Translations under genes and position numbers: made by a program
Assembly: GCA_017302075.1 (NCBI GenBank)
Contig: JAFLEB010000006.1
Coordinates: 1-43,199 of the forward strand
Source: Lysobacterales bacterium
GTDB lineage: Bacteria; Pseudomonadota; Gammaproteobacteria; Xanthomonadales; Xanthomonadaceae
Direction of reading: 5' to 3'
DNA length: 43,199 nt
The notes under the pieces: generated by a model
Seen by the model: the letters and a program-made list of their open reading frames with translations, nothing else
The model's database searches: none
What the model was told of the DNA's origin: nothing
Shown here: positions 27,639 to 38,334 of the stretch, one piece after another
How the letters are laid out: each line of letters opens with the position of its first letter
How positions within the stretch are numbered: position 1 is the first letter of the stretch

Positions 27639-28511
27639 ATGAAAGGACTCAAGAACGTCCGCCACCGCCGCAGCGATGCGCTGACCCAGGTCGGCTGGGA
27701 TCGCCTGGAATCGATGCTGGCGGCCTACTACGCCGGCCAGGGCTACCGGGTGGAGCACTGCGGCACCGGCGCCAGTCGCGCCCGCTTCGATGGCGGCATC
27801 GACCTGAAGCTGCGCAAGGACGAGGCCTACCTGCTGGTGCAGTGCAAGCACTGGAACGCCAAGCAGGTGCCGCACAACGAGGTGCACCAGCTGATCGGCC
27901 TGATGGTCACCGAGCGCGCGACCGGGGCGGTCCTGGTCACCAGCGGCGAGTTCACCCGCGCGGCCATCGAGGCGGCGGCCAAGCAGCCGCAGCTGCAGTT
28001 GGTGGATGGCGACGACCTGCGGACGATGCTCGGGCCGTTGCCGGAAGTGTCGCCGCCAGCGGCGCGGTTGCCCGACGTGTCGGCGCCGATCCGCCATGTC
28101 GCCACCCGCGTCGGCGAACGCCTGTTGTCCGCCGCCGAGGACCGCATCCGCCACGGCGCGGGAGGCCGCGGGCGGGCAGGGCGTCGCGGTGGCGGGGTGG
28201 TGGCGCAGGCCATCGGCACCGGGCTGGGGATCATCCTGGCGAAAGTGGTGTTCGTGCTCATTGGCTTCTTGCTGTTGCTGGCCGCGATCCAGTTCGCGAG
28301 TTCGCGCCTGCGCGATGCGGCGCATCGGCCGGCCAGCCCGCCATCCGTGGGCGTGGTGACAGTGGGCAGCCCGAGGCCGATGCCATCCGCGCAGGCCACC
28401 ACGACGGCTGCGCCGGTGGGCCGCGAGCCAACGCCCGAGGAAATCCGCGCATCGCAGCGGCGGGCCGACGAGGCGATCCGGGTGATCGAACACAGCACGC
28501 CGGAAATGTGA
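27639..28511 (+). CDS. Membrane-anchored Mrr-type restriction endonuclease
   Basis: The N-terminal about 130 residues of this 290-residue protein form an Mrr_cat nuclease domain. WDRLESMLAAYYAGQGYRVE leads to the active site, Asp55 in DGGIDLKLRK and Gln68-Cys-Lys70 in LLVQCKHW, then ERATGAVLVTSGEFTRAA and a closing LVDGDDLRTML. The Q-x-K form of the PD-(D/E)xK site is usual for Mrr proteins, which cut modified or foreign DNA. After an Arg/Gly-rich linker there is one transmembrane segment (about 195-219) and a 70-residue low-complexity tail. Positive charges before the segment suggest the nuclease faces the cytoplasm. A membrane-tethered nuclease in an operon suggests a defence role. The next gene starts 9 bases later. 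Confidence 0.85.
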   Translation: MKGLKNVRHRRSDALTQVGWDRLESMLAAYYAGQGYRVEHCGTGASRARFDGGIDLKLRKDEAYLLVQCKHWNAKQVPHNEVHQLIGLMVTERATGAVLVTSGEFTRAAIEAAAKQPQLQLVDGDDLRTMLGPLPEVSPPAARLPDVSAPIRHVATRVGERLLSAAEDRIRHGAGGRGRAGRRGGGVVAQAIGTGLGIILAKVVFVLIGFLLLLAAIQFASSRLRDAAHRPASPPSVGVVTVGSPRPMPSAQATTTAAPVGREPTPEEIRASQRRADEAIRVIEHSTPEM

Positions 28512-28520
28512 GGAACCCCC

Positions 28521-29147
28521 ATGCCCAAGTACAAGGCCGAGATCTTTCCAAGTGCTGGCGGGGCGTCGCATCGGGCCTACGTGGAAAGCGACGACCAGTG
28601 GTCGGCCGAAGCATTGCTGAAACTTCAATACCCCGGCTGCGAGGTGCGTTGGGTCGAGGAGGTGCGTGAGAAGCCGGAGCCCTCCAAGGCAAAGGCCACC
28701 GCATCCGACGATGGCACCTCCAGCTCCCGCGAGTTCCTCGGCATCGTCTTGGCAGTGGCCATCGGGGCACCGGTCATCCACTGGGTCAACCAGACGTTTT
28801 TCGATGAGGCGCCACCTGCACAAGTGGCGGCGGAAGTGGATGCGGCCGCGTCGCAGCAGCGAGATGTGCCGGTGCCAGCGGTGCCCGACACCGCCGCGAG
28901 CGCCGTGCCAGCGGTGATGCCGGATGCGGCATTGCCAGCCGCGGACACGCCCGCCGTGCCAGCTGCGCCAGCGCCGGAGGTCACGGCTTCGGCCGCGCCA
29001 CAGCTGCAATCCTTCGACGTCGTGGTGCAAACGCCGGACGGCGGGGAAGCGACGCTGGCGGTGTCCGCGCGCGACGAGGCGCACGCCTTGCAGATCGTTC
29101 GCGATTTCCGTGGCAATCCCCCGGTGGTCCGCGTGGTGCAGCCGTGA
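28521..29147 (+). CDS. Single-pass membrane protein with two similar terminal modules
   Basis: I do not recognise this 208-residue protein. It has an N-terminal module of about 45 residues (YKAEIFPSAGG to CEVRWVEEV), one transmembrane segment (about 73-92, LGIVLAVAIGAPVIHWV), and a long Ala/Pro/Val-rich linker (about 95-160). A C-terminal module of about 45 residues follows (FDVVVQTPDGG to PPVVRVVQP). The two modules align without gaps and share the pattern strand, turn GG, strand, helix (SAEALLKLQ / HALQIVRDF), then strand with VRWV/VRVV. They would lie on opposite sides of the membrane. GAGGA lies about 7 bases before ATG 28521. It is almost certainly co-transcribed with the Mrr-type gene. 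Confidence 0.75.
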   Translation: MPKYKAEIFPSAGGASHRAYVESDDQWSAEALLKLQYPGCEVRWVEEVREKPEPSKAKATASDDGTSSSREFLGIVLAVAIGAPVIHWVNQTFFDEAPPAQVAAEVDAAASQQRDVPVPAVPDTAASAVPAVMPDAALPAADTPAVPAAPAPEVTASAAPQLQSFDVVVQTPDGGEATLAVSARDEAHALQIVRDFRGNPPVVRVVQP

Positions 29148-29172
29148 GTCCGCGCGGGGGACGGGGTATGGC

Positions 29173-29787
29173 ATGCGGGAGACGCTGACCCCCGAGCAGG
29201 CGTATCGGCTGCAGTTCCTGGGCTACGGCGATCCTGCAAGCCCGGTGTGGTTCATCGGCATCGAGGAGGGCGGCGCATGGCGCGAGGCGCAGCCCGAGAC
29301 CCATCGCGCCTTGCGCCTGGACGGGCGTCGCGCCACCTACGATCCGTCGCTTCCGGTGGCCGACGGGCGCGAGTCCTCGGTGTGGCGGATCAGCCGGCAA
29401 CTGGCGCAGGCGGCCGGGGCAGGGACCGGCTATTTCTTGGCCAACATGGCGCCGTTTCCGCGGCCCTCATTGGCATCGCGCTTGGACGGCATCGATCCCG
29501 GCGATTACGTGCGTCTGGTCCGCGAGGTGCGGATGCCGTGGTTGATCGGTTGGCTGCGGGCTTTGCGTCCGGCCGCCGTGGTATTCCACGGCAAGGCGGC
29601 CTGGCGTGGGTATCGGGTTCGCGAATCGCTCGGCCTGCCCGTGAGTGATGCCCGCGTGCAGGTGCATCCCGATCAGGGGCTGGCATTTGCCCCGTTCTTC
29701 AGCAGGCGACTTGGCATCCTCTCGGTGGCGGATATCCAGGCATTGACGGCGTTCCTTCGCACAGCAATGCAGCGCCCGGCTGGATGA
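29173..29787 (+). CDS. Unassigned protein, weakly like the uracil-DNA glycosylase fold
   Basis: This 204-residue soluble protein starts at ATG 29173, 25 bases after the membrane-protein gene. It opens with GDPASPVWFIGIEEGGAW and later has FLANMAPFPRPS, LRPAAVVFHGKAAWRGYR and a late VQVHPDQGLAFAPFFSRR. The order of a buried strand followed by GIEEGG, then an HGK segment, recalls uracil-DNA glycosylase superfamily proteins (a GxNPG-like loop and a later His-bearing strand), but no motif is decisive. The role is unknown; if the fold is right it would be a base-excision or DNA-binding protein. The gene ends before a perfect hairpin that may stop transcription. Confidence 0.6.
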   Translation: MRETLTPEQAYRLQFLGYGDPASPVWFIGIEEGGAWREAQPETHRALRLDGRRATYDPSLPVADGRESSVWRISRQLAQAAGAGTGYFLANMAPFPRPSLASRLDGIDPGDYVRLVREVRMPWLIGWLRALRPAAVVFHGKAAWRGYRVRESLGLPVSDARVQVHPDQGLAFAPFFSRRLGILSVADIQALTAFLRTAMQRPAG

Positions 29788-29802
29788 CCTAGCGAGGTGG
29801 TG

Positions 29803-29846
29803 CGCCCTCACCCCAACCCTCTCCCGCAAGCGGGAGAGGGGGGGCT
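29803..29846. repeat. Perfect palindromic repeat between converging operons
   Basis: The core at 29817-29840 is CCCTCTCCCGC-AA-GCGGGAGAGGG, 11-base perfect arms with a 2-base loop, preceded by CTCACCCCAA and followed by GGGGCTGG. It belongs to the same hairpin family as 25181-25230. It sits between the end of the plus-strand run and the end of the minus-strand toxin-antitoxin pair, where it could slow transcription from both sides. No T-run is present. Confidence 0.8.
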
Positions 29847-29885
29847 GGTCATGCCTACGGGAAGGGATTGAAGCGTACGCAGCCC

Positions 29886-30269
29886 TCAGGCCGCCACGAT
29901 GCGGAACTCGGTGGCCTTGCTGACCGGACGGACGGCCTTGTCCTGCCGCTGCAATTCCACGAAACCGTAGCGCGACATGGTTTTCAGCGTGCGCGACAGA
30001 TTGCTGGTCTTGCGGCCCGTGGTGACCGCCAATTGGGAGATGGACTGCGGCTGCGTGTCCCGGATGACTCTCAACAGCGCGCGGTTGTCGTCGCTCAGGA
30101 CCTCGGCCAGGGACTTCATCGAGGTGAACCAGATTTTGGGTTCACCGGGCTTCGGCTTGTGCTTGCCCTGTGCGATGGCCAGGACGCGCGCACGGATTTC
30201 CTGCTGCGATGCGATACCAATCGTCACCCGGCGGGCAGCATTCCTTGGCGCATGGCGTGTGGTGGTCAT
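29886..30269 (-). CDS. Winged-helix regulator, probable antitoxin of a TumE-type pair
   Basis: This 127-residue protein has a winged-helix DNA-binding domain in its second half: DNRALLRVIRDTQPQSISQLAVTTGRKTSNLSRTLKTM then YGFVELQRQDKAVRP (the wing). The N-terminal half is basic with KPKPGEPKIWFTSMKSLAEVLSD, as in the HVO_A0114-like regulators often found beside DUF6516/TumE toxins. ATG 30269 overlaps the toxin stop by four bases (ATGA), giving coupled translation with the toxin first. It probably neutralises the toxin and represses the operon at the palindrome upstream. Pairing with a winged helix rather than an Xre-type TumA antitoxin is worth noting. Confidence 0.8.
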   Translation of the reverse strand: MTTTRHAPRNAARRVTIGIASQQEIRARVLAIAQGKHKPKPGEPKIWFTSMKSLAEVLSDDNRALLRVIRDTQPQSISQLAVTTGRKTSNLSRTLKTMSRYGFVELQRQDKAVRPVSKATEFRIVAA

Positions 30270-30628
30270 GGGGCTTTCTCCTCTGGTAGCACGCGATCCA
30301 CGGCTGCAAAGAAATCCTGGAGCAGTTGATTCGCGTCGGTGTATTCGTATGGCGTGCCCTTGTCTGTGCCATGCCGATGTTGATGGTCATGGGTCAAGAC
30401 GCGGCCGGCATACTTGAACTTCTTCGGTGGCTTGACCGCGTGAGCGTTGTCGAAGCCGAGCTGGCGAGTCCCATAGCGGTCGTGCAAGGTCAGGCAATAC
30501 GCGATGCCATGCGGAACTCCAGCCGTCGGTGCGATCCGCCGGGCCTCGATCTTGATCCAGTAGCCGTTGCCCTGGTCCAGGATGCTGCCGTCCAGTTCAA
30601 GTAGCGTGTCCACGCCAGGGTCGACCAT
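30266..30628 (-). CDS. TumE/DUF6516-family toxin
   Basis: This 120-residue protein has LLELDGSILDQGNGYWIKIEARR, then GIAYCLTLHDRYGTRQLGFDNAHAVK and YAGRVLTHDHQHRHG. The segment YGTR-LGFDNAHAV and the later His-rich DHQHRH are characteristic of the DUF6516 family, whose characterised member TumE is the toxin of a toxin-antitoxin pair that acts against translation. The start ATG 30628 lies 10 bases from a perfect palindrome that probably binds the antitoxin. The gene order (toxin, then antitoxin with overlap) matches HigBA-like layouts. The pair marks the right part of the accessory island. Confidence 0.8.
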   Translation of the reverse strand: MVDPGVDTLLELDGSILDQGNGYWIKIEARRIAPTAGVPHGIAYCLTLHDRYGTRQLGFDNAHAVKPPKKFKYAGRVLTHDHQHRHGTDKGTPYEYTDANQLLQDFFAAVDRVLPEEKAP

Positions 30629-30638
30629 GCTGCAAGGT

Positions 30639-30653
30639 TATCACCTGGTGATA
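30639..30653 (-). promoter_or_regulatory. Probable autoregulatory operator of the TumE-type operon
   Basis: TATCACCTGGTGATA is a perfect 7-base inverted repeat with a one-base centre, starting 10 bases before the toxin ATG. Position and symmetry fit a site for the dimeric winged-helix antitoxin. The surrounding 30629-30880 stretch is lower in GC and holds no believable gene. Confidence 0.6.
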
Positions 30654-30880
30654 GCAATGCAACCGATGCGGGGTAGATGCATTCGATTGTTGGCGGGCCA
30701 TGCGTCGCGCTGCTTCCGCGCGTGGTCTCAGCGCATGCGACGTCGAAAACCGCACATGACGATGTTTCACGAGAACGCAGTGCAAGAGGCCATCTTCCGG
30801 AAATCGAGATGCGATGCGGATTGCAAAGGCCTAGCATCCGTGGAACATCGTGCGCAAGCGGCATCGGTCACATTTCAGCG

Positions 30881-30909
30881 TTGACACTGCATTTTTAGGG
30901 ACCTACGGT
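30881..30909 (+). promoter_or_regulatory. Possible promoter for the gene at 30981
   Basis: TTGACA at 30881-30886 is a perfect -35 box; 17 bases later TACGGT (30904-30909) is a fair -10. The start codon follows about 70 bases further on, leaving a leader of about 65 bases. This lies in the gene-free stretch 30629-30980, in which I see only this and the toxin operator. Confidence 0.45.
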
Positions 30910-30980
30910 GAATACGCCGACACCACTACATCTGGTTGTCGGTACGACGTTCATCCCCTAAACAGTGAGGTAATCACGCA

Positions 30981-31484
30981 ATGGCACTTGATCGAATCAC
31001 CCTGACCCTGCCCACCGCCAAGCTGACCGCCATAGACAACGCGCTGGTTGCCCTGGAAACCGCCCTGACCGAGCTGGTCGCCCTGGAACCGGAGGACCGC
31101 AAGCGCCTGCCGAAGATGGGCGACAAGTCCGAGGCCTTCTGCCGCCAGACCCTGACGGTGATGGCCCAGAACCCGCAGATCGTGAACCCCAGCCTGGGCC
31201 TGCCGGCCGCGCAGGCGGACCTGGCGGCACTGGACGTGTTGCGGCCCCGCCGCCAGCGCGTGCAGGCCCTGCTGGAACGCATGCAGGACACGGAAACCCT
31301 GCTGGGCAGCGACGTGATGGCCGCGGCACTGGAGGCCTACGGATTGCTGAAGGTCTCCGGCAAGAGCCAGGGCCTGAGCGCGTTGCGTGCGGGCTTGTCC
31401 GCCCGCTTCAACAAGGGCAAGTCCAGCTTGAAGCGGCTGCGCGCCGCCAATGACGCGGACGGCGGTAGCGGCAAGGTCGCCTGA
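30981..31484 (+). CDS. Hypothetical protein, mostly helical
   Basis: I do not recognise this 167-residue soluble protein. It is rich in Ala and Leu and probably nearly all helical: LTLPTAKLTAIDNALVALETALTELVAL, then RKRLPKMGDKSEAFCRQTLTVMAQNPQIV and VLRPRRQRVQALLERMQDTETLLG. The basic tail (ARFNKGKSSLKRLRAAN) could bind nucleic acid. The segment around PKMGDKSEAFCRQTL looks like the most conserved part. GAGG lies 11 bases before ATG 30981. It stands alone with its own possible promoter and a strong terminator, so it is probably well expressed. Confidence 0.75.
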   Translation: MALDRITLTLPTAKLTAIDNALVALETALTELVALEPEDRKRLPKMGDKSEAFCRQTLTVMAQNPQIVNPSLGLPAAQADLAALDVLRPRRQRVQALLERMQDTETLLGSDVMAAALEAYGLLKVSGKSQGLSALRAGLSARFNKGKSSLKRLRAANDADGGSGKVA

Positions 31485-31536
31485 CCCCGGGCTGCGCCGT
31501 CAGGGGAGCGGCGACACCAGGGGTTGCGTGACAGTG

Positions 31537-31564
31537 ATCGGGCCCTGCGGGGCCCGATTTTTTT
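31537..31564 (+). terminator. Strong intrinsic terminator
   Basis: ATCGGGCCC-TGCG-GGGCCCGAT forms a perfect 9-base stem with a tetraloop, followed by a run of T (31558-31564). It lies 53 bases after the orphan gene and ends the accessory region on the plus strand. Confidence 0.95.
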
Positions 31565-31666
31565 GGGGACCAACACCCCACCGCCGTGACCAACCGCCCG
31601 CCGCATCGACAGCGCGCGCGGCTTGCGCTTCACTCGCGGGCTGATGCCAACAGGCGAGGAACGGCA

Positions 31667-32164
31667 ATGCGGATGAGCGGATGGATCGGTGCGATGGCGT
31701 TGTGGGCGATCGCGGGCAGTGCGTGGTCGGGCGAACCGGTGGCCTCGCCGCTGCATGGCACGTGGGCGGTCGATGTCGCGCGCCTGCCGATGCCGCCGGA
31801 GGCGCGCCCGCGCAGCGTGCAGATCCGCTTCGCGCCGGCGCCGGACGGGCGCCTGTCCACCCTGGTCGAGGTGGTCGGTCCCGATGGCATGCGGATGTCC
31901 GCGGCCAGCACCAGCAGACTCGACGGCGTGCCGGTGGCGGTGCAGGGCAACCTGGAGGCCGACACCGCCTCGACCACGATGCCGCGCCCCGACGTGCTGG
32001 TGATGCAGCTCTCGCGCGCCGGGGTGCCGGGCTCCACCCGCATCTACACGCTGGATGCCTCCGGCGACACCATGACCGAAACCGGGGCCAACTACGGCGA
32101 CGACGGGCGGCCGGTCACGCGCATCAACCACTTCGCGCGGGTGGTCCCGCGCGACGCGGACTGA
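31667..32164 (+). CDS. Secreted protein of unknown function
   Basis: This 165-residue protein has a signal peptide (WIGAMALWAIAGSAWSGE, cleavage about 21). The mature part is a short beta-rich domain: HGTWAVDVARLPMP near the start, SVQIRFAPAPDGRLSTLVEVVGPDGMRM, and TRIYTLDASGDTMTETGANYGDDGRPVTRINHFARV at the end. This alternation recalls small lipocalin-like or META-like secreted domains, where GTW opens the first strand, but I cannot place it. GAGGA lies 6 bases before ATG 31667. It converges on acnA with only 15 bases between stops. Confidence 0.7.
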   Translation: MRMSGWIGAMALWAIAGSAWSGEPVASPLHGTWAVDVARLPMPPEARPRSVQIRFAPAPDGRLSTLVEVVGPDGMRMSAASTSRLDGVPVAVQGNLEADTASTTMPRPDVLVMQLSRAGVPGSTRIYTLDASGDTMTETGANYGDDGRPVTRINHFARVVPRDAD

Positions 32165-32179
32165 GGCGGCGCCCGCATC

Positions 32180-34936
<2,757 letters not shown>

Positions 34937-35033
34937 GAGGGGCTCCGCGGCGGGGGAGCGCCCGAGTGTACGCCCGGGCCGGTGTCGGCTTCGTGGCGGG
35001 TGCGGCATCGGCCGTCAGTTCGGTACGCGCCCG

Positions 35034-35060
35034 AAAGTATGTATAATCCATGCATACTTT
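35034..35060 (+). promoter_or_regulatory. Promoter and palindromic operator of the AbrB/PIN pair
   Basis: A -10 box TATAAT (35042-35047) lies inside an inverted repeat with 11-base arms, AAAGTATGTAT and ATGCATACTTT, differing at one position and separated by AATCC. A weak -35 (TTCGGT, 35019-35024) is 17 bases upstream. A dimer bound here would block RNA polymerase, the usual way toxin-antitoxin operons repress themselves. GGAGG before ATG 35081 completes the signals. Confidence 0.7.
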
Positions 35061-35080
35061 TTCGTGCGTGGAGGTGCCGC

Positions 35081-35275
35081 ATGGAAGCCACCGTGGCGGA
35101 ACGCGGGCAGATCACCCTGCCCAAGGCCGTGCGCGACGCGCTGGGCCTGACCAAGGGCAGCGTGCTCAAGGTCGAGCTGGACGGCAGCCGCATCGTGCTG
35201 AGCAAGCACGTGGACGACGCGATCTCGCGGGTGCGCGGCAAGTTCGCGCTGGACGCCGGCGACGGCAAGGCCTGA
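35081..35275 (+). CDS. AbrB/SpoVT-type antitoxin (VapB/MazE-like)
   Basis: This 64-residue protein has the swapped-hairpin AbrB fold: EATVAERGQITLPKAVRDALGLTKGSVLKVELDGSRIVL, where RGQITLPKAVRDALGL is the core motif, and a short acidic/basic tail that would bind the toxin. Such proteins both bind the operon's palindrome and neutralise a partner PIN toxin. GGAGG lies 8 bases before the ATG. The toxin gene starts 4 bases after the stop. The pair sits between the divergent acnA and the co-directional acnB. Confidence 0.9.
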   Translation: MEATVAERGQITLPKAVRDALGLTKGSVLKVELDGSRIVLSKHVDDAISRVRGKFALDAGDGKA

Positions 35276-35279
35276 GCCG

Positions 35280-35678
35280 ATGATCGCCGTCGACGCCCCC
35301 GTGCTGGTCGAGCTGCTGGTGGACGGCCCGCGCGCCGACGCCGCCGAGACCTGCCTGCGCCAGGCCCTGGCCGGTGGCCGGGTAGTGGTCTGCGATGCCG
35401 CGCTGGCCGCGGTTTCGGCCACCCTGCGCAACGGTGCCGACGCGCTGGCCGCGCTGGAGGAGATGGGCGTGCACTACAGCCCGGTCGAGTCCAAGTCCGC
35501 CCTGCGCGCCGGCGAGATGCAACGCCGCCAGCGCCAGCGCGCCGGCGAACCGCGCGCGATCGCCGACTTCCTGGTCGGTGCCCACGCGCTGCTGCAATGC
35601 GATGCCCTGATCACCTTCGACGCGGCCTTCCACCGCGACTACTTCAAGGGCCTGAAGCTGATCCAGCCCAAGGCCTGA
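35280..35678 (+). CDS. PIN-domain protein, VapC-like toxin
   Basis: This 132-residue PIN-domain protein begins [13 protein letters not shown] (Asp5) and ends with [30 protein letters not shown] (Asp96 and Asp114). VapC toxins are metal-dependent RNases that cut tRNA or rRNA. The second conserved acidic residue, a Glu usually in the helix after the second strand, is not evident: the segment reads [15 protein letters not shown] with Ala where Glu is expected. The protein may therefore have reduced activity or use another acid such as Asp39. It follows the antitoxin by 4 bases and precedes acnB by 31 bases with no terminator between. Confidence 0.85.
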   Translation: MIAVDAPVLVELLVDGPRADAAETCLRQALAGGRVVVCDAALAAVSATLRNGADALAALEEMGVHYSPVESKSALRAGEMQRRQRQRAGEPRAIADFLVGAHALLQCDALITFDAAFHRDYFKGLKLIQPKA

Positions 35679-35709
35679 CCCCCGACTTCCGCTTCCCCAG
35701 GAGACGCCC

Positions 35710-38313
35710 ATGCTTGCCGCCTATCGCCAACACGCCGCCGAGCGCGCCGCCCTCGGCATCCCGCCGCTGCCGCTGACCGCGCAGCAGACCGCCGACGTCA
35801 TCGAACTGCTGAAGGCCCCGCCGGCAGGCGAGGAGGGCTTCCTGCTCGACCTGCTGGTGCAGCGCGTGCCGGCCGGCGTGGACGATGCCGCCAAGGTCAA
35901 GGCCAGTTACCTGGCCGCACTGGCGTTCGGCAGCGAGGCCAACCCGCTGATTTCGAGCGCGCGCGCCACCGAACTGCTGGGCACCATGCTCGGCGGCTAC
36001 AACGTCGCGCCGCTGGTGCAGCTGCTGGACGACGCCGAGGTCGGTGCGGTCGCCGCCGACGCGCTCAAGCACACCCTGCTGGTGTTCGATGCCTTCCACG
36101 ACGTGGAAGAGAGGGCCAAGGCCGGCAACGCCAACGCCAAGGCGGTGCTGCAGAGCTGGGCCGACGCCGAATGGTTCACCAGCAAGCCGGAGGTGCCGGC
36201 CTCGCTGACCATCACCGTGTTCAAGGTGCCGGGCGAGACCAATACCGACGACCTGTCGCCGGCGCCGGACGCGACCACCCGTCCGGACATCCCGCTGCAC
36301 GCGCTGGCGATGCTCAAGAACAAGCGCCCGGACGCGCCGTTCGTGCCCGAGGAAGACGGCAAGCGCGGCCCGATCGCCGAGATCCTGTCGCTGAAGGACA
36401 AGGGCCACCTGGTCGCCTACGTCGGCGACGTGGTCGGCACCGGCTCCAGCCGCAAGTCGGCGACCAACAGCGTGCTGTGGTTCACCGGCGAGGACATCCC
36501 CTACATCCCGAACAAGCGCTTCGGCGGCGTGTGCCTGGGCAGCAAGATCGCGCCGATCTTCTACAACACGATGGAAGACGCCGGCGCGCTGCCGATCGAG
36601 CTCGACGTGTCGAAGATGGAGCACGGCGACGTGGTCGAACTGCGCCCCTATGCCGGCCAGGCGCTGAAGGACGGCGCGGTGATCGCCGAATTCCAGGTCA
36701 AGTCCGACGTGCTGTTCGACGAAGTGCGCGCCGGCGGCCGCATCCCGCTGATCGTGGGCCGTGGCCTGACCGGCAAGGCGCGCGAGGCGCTGGGCCTGCC
36801 GGCCTCGACCCTGTTCCGCCTGCCGCAGCAGCCCGCCGACACCGGCAAGGGCTACACCCTGGCGCAGAAGATGGTCGGCCGCGCCTGTGGCCTGCCCATC
36901 GTTAACGGTACGCAGCAGGGCGTGCGCCCGGGCACCTACTGTGAGCCGAAGATGACCTCGGTGGGCAGCCAGGACACCACCGGCCCGATGACCCGCGACG
37001 AGCTCAAGGACCTGGCATGCCTCGGCTTCTCCGCCGACCTGGTGATGCAGAGCTTCTGCCACACCGCGGCCTACCCGAAGCCGGTGGACGTCAAGACCCA
37101 CCACACCCTGCCGGAGTTCATCTCCACCCGCGGCGGCATCTCGCTGCGCCCGGGCGACGGCATCATCCACAGCTGGCTCAACCGCATGCTGCTGCCCGAC
37201 ACCGTGGGCACCGGCGGCGATTCGCACACGCGGTTCCCGATCGGCATCTCGTTCCCGGCCGGCTCGGGCCTGGTCGCGTTCGCCGCGGCCACCGGCGTGA
37301 TGCCGCTGGACATGCCGGAATCCGTGCTGGTCCGCTTCAAGGGCCGCATGCAGCCGGGCGTGACCCTGCGCGACCTGGTCCACGCGATCCCGCTCTACGC
37401 GATCAAGCAGGGCCTGCTGACGGTCGAGAAGAAGGGCAAGAAGAACATCTTCTCCGGCCGCATCCTGGAGATCGAGGGCCTGCCGGAGCTGAAGATCGAG
37501 CAGGCCTTCGAGCTGGCCGATGCCTCCGCCGAGCGCTCCGCCGCCGGCTGCACCGTGCGCCTCGACCAGGCGCCGATCGTCGAATACCTCAAGAGCAACA
37601 TCACCCTGCTCAAGTGGATGATCGCCAACGGCTACCAGGACGCGCGCTCGCTGGCCCGCCGCATCGCCAAGATGGAGGCCTGGCTGGCCAACCCGCAGCT
37701 GCTGCAGCCCGACGCCGACGCCGAGTACGCCGCGGTGATCGAGATCGACCTCGACCAGATCGTCGAGCCGATCGTGTGCTGCCCGAACGACCCGGACGAT
37801 GCCAAGACCCTGTCCGACGTCGCCGGCGCGAAGATCGACGAGGTGTTCATCGGCTCGTGCATGACCAACATCGGCCATTTTCGCGCCGCCGCCAAGCTGC
37901 TGGAAGGCAAGCGCGACATCCCGACGCGCCTGTGGATCGCGCCGCCGACCAAGATGGATGCCGCCGAGCTGACCAACGAAGGCCATTACGGCACCTTCGG
38001 CACCGCCGGCGCGCGCATGGAGATGCCCGGCTGCTCGCTGTGCATGGGCAACCAGGCGCAGATCCGCGAGGGCAGTACCGCGATGTCCACCTCGACCCGC
38101 AACTTCCCGAACCGCCTGGGCCGCAACACCCACGTCTACCTGGGCTCGGCGGAACTGGCGGCGATCTGCTCGCGACTGGGCCGCATCCCGACCCGCGAGG
38201 AGTACATGGCGGACATCGGCGTGATCAACGAGAAGGGCGCCGAGATCTACCGCTACATGAACTTCGACCAGATTGAGGCGTACAAGCAGGTGGCGGATAC
38301 CGTCGCCGCCTGA
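35710..38313 (+). CDS. acnB: Aconitate hydratase B
   Basis: This 867-residue AcnB is the main growth-phase aconitase in many proteobacteria; it also handles 2-methyl-cis-aconitate and can bind mRNA when its cluster is lost. It has the AcnB order: an N-terminal HEAT-like helical domain ([20 protein letters not shown]), the early swivel domain with DDLSPAPDA and [15 protein letters not shown], then the catalytic domains. Cluster cysteines are in [17 protein letters not shown] and [12 protein letters not shown]. Length matches E. coli AcnB (865). An AGGAG sequence precedes ATG 35710. Transcription may come partly from the AbrB/PIN promoter. A strong terminator follows. Confidence 0.97.
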   Translation: MLAAYRQHAAERAALGIPPLPLTAQQTADVIELLKAPPAGEEGFLLDLLVQRVPAGVDDAAKVKASYLAALAFGSEANPLISSARATELLGTMLGGYNVAPLVQLLDDAEVGAVAADALKHTLLVFDAFHDVEERAKAGNANAKAVLQSWADAEWFTSKPEVPASLTITVFKVPGETNTDDLSPAPDATTRPDIPLHALAMLKNKRPDAPFVPEEDGKRGPIAEILSLKDKGHLVAYVGDVVGTGSSRKSATNSVLWFTGEDIPYIPNKRFGGVCLGSKIAPIFYNTMEDAGALPIELDVSKMEHGDVVELRPYAGQALKDGAVIAEFQVKSDVLFDEVRAGGRIPLIVGRGLTGKAREALGLPASTLFRLPQQPADTGKGYTLAQKMVGRACGLPIVNGTQQGVRPGTYCEPKMTSVGSQDTTGPMTRDELKDLACLGFSADLVMQSFCHTAAYPKPVDVKTHHTLPEFISTRGGISLRPGDGIIHSWLNRMLLPDTVGTGGDSHTRFPIGISFPAGSGLVAFAAATGVMPLDMPESVLVRFKGRMQPGVTLRDLVHAIPLYAIKQGLLTVEKKGKKNIFSGRILEIEGLPELKIEQAFELADASAERSAAGCTVRLDQAPIVEYLKSNITLLKWMIANGYQDARSLARRIAKMEAWLANPQLLQPDADAEYAAVIEIDLDQIVEPIVCCPNDPDDAKTLSDVAGAKIDEVFIGSCMTNIGHFRAAAKLLEGKRDIPTRLWIAPPTKMDAAELTNEGHYGTFGTAGARMEMPGCSLCMGNQAQIREGSTAMSTSTRNFPNRLGRNTHVYLGSAELAAICSRLGRIPTREEYMADIGVINEKGAEIYRYMNFDQIEAYKQVADTVAA

Positions 38314-38334
38314 GCCTTGCGGCATCGGTCGACG

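Noticed and set aside
30629-30980. Short open frames of 62-105 codons in the gap between the toxin operator and the orphan gene
   Set aside because: None has a ribosome-binding site, a recognisable pattern or sensible composition, and they overlap each other on both strands.
34937-35008. Longer acnA start at 35008
   Set aside because: The added residues are Arg/Pro-rich and unlike aconitases, whereas MADSFSTRDQL matches the family.
35644-38325. 893-codon minus-strand frame covering acnB
   Set aside because: Exact antisense shadow of the aconitase gene with no domain pattern; high third-position GC keeps the frame open.
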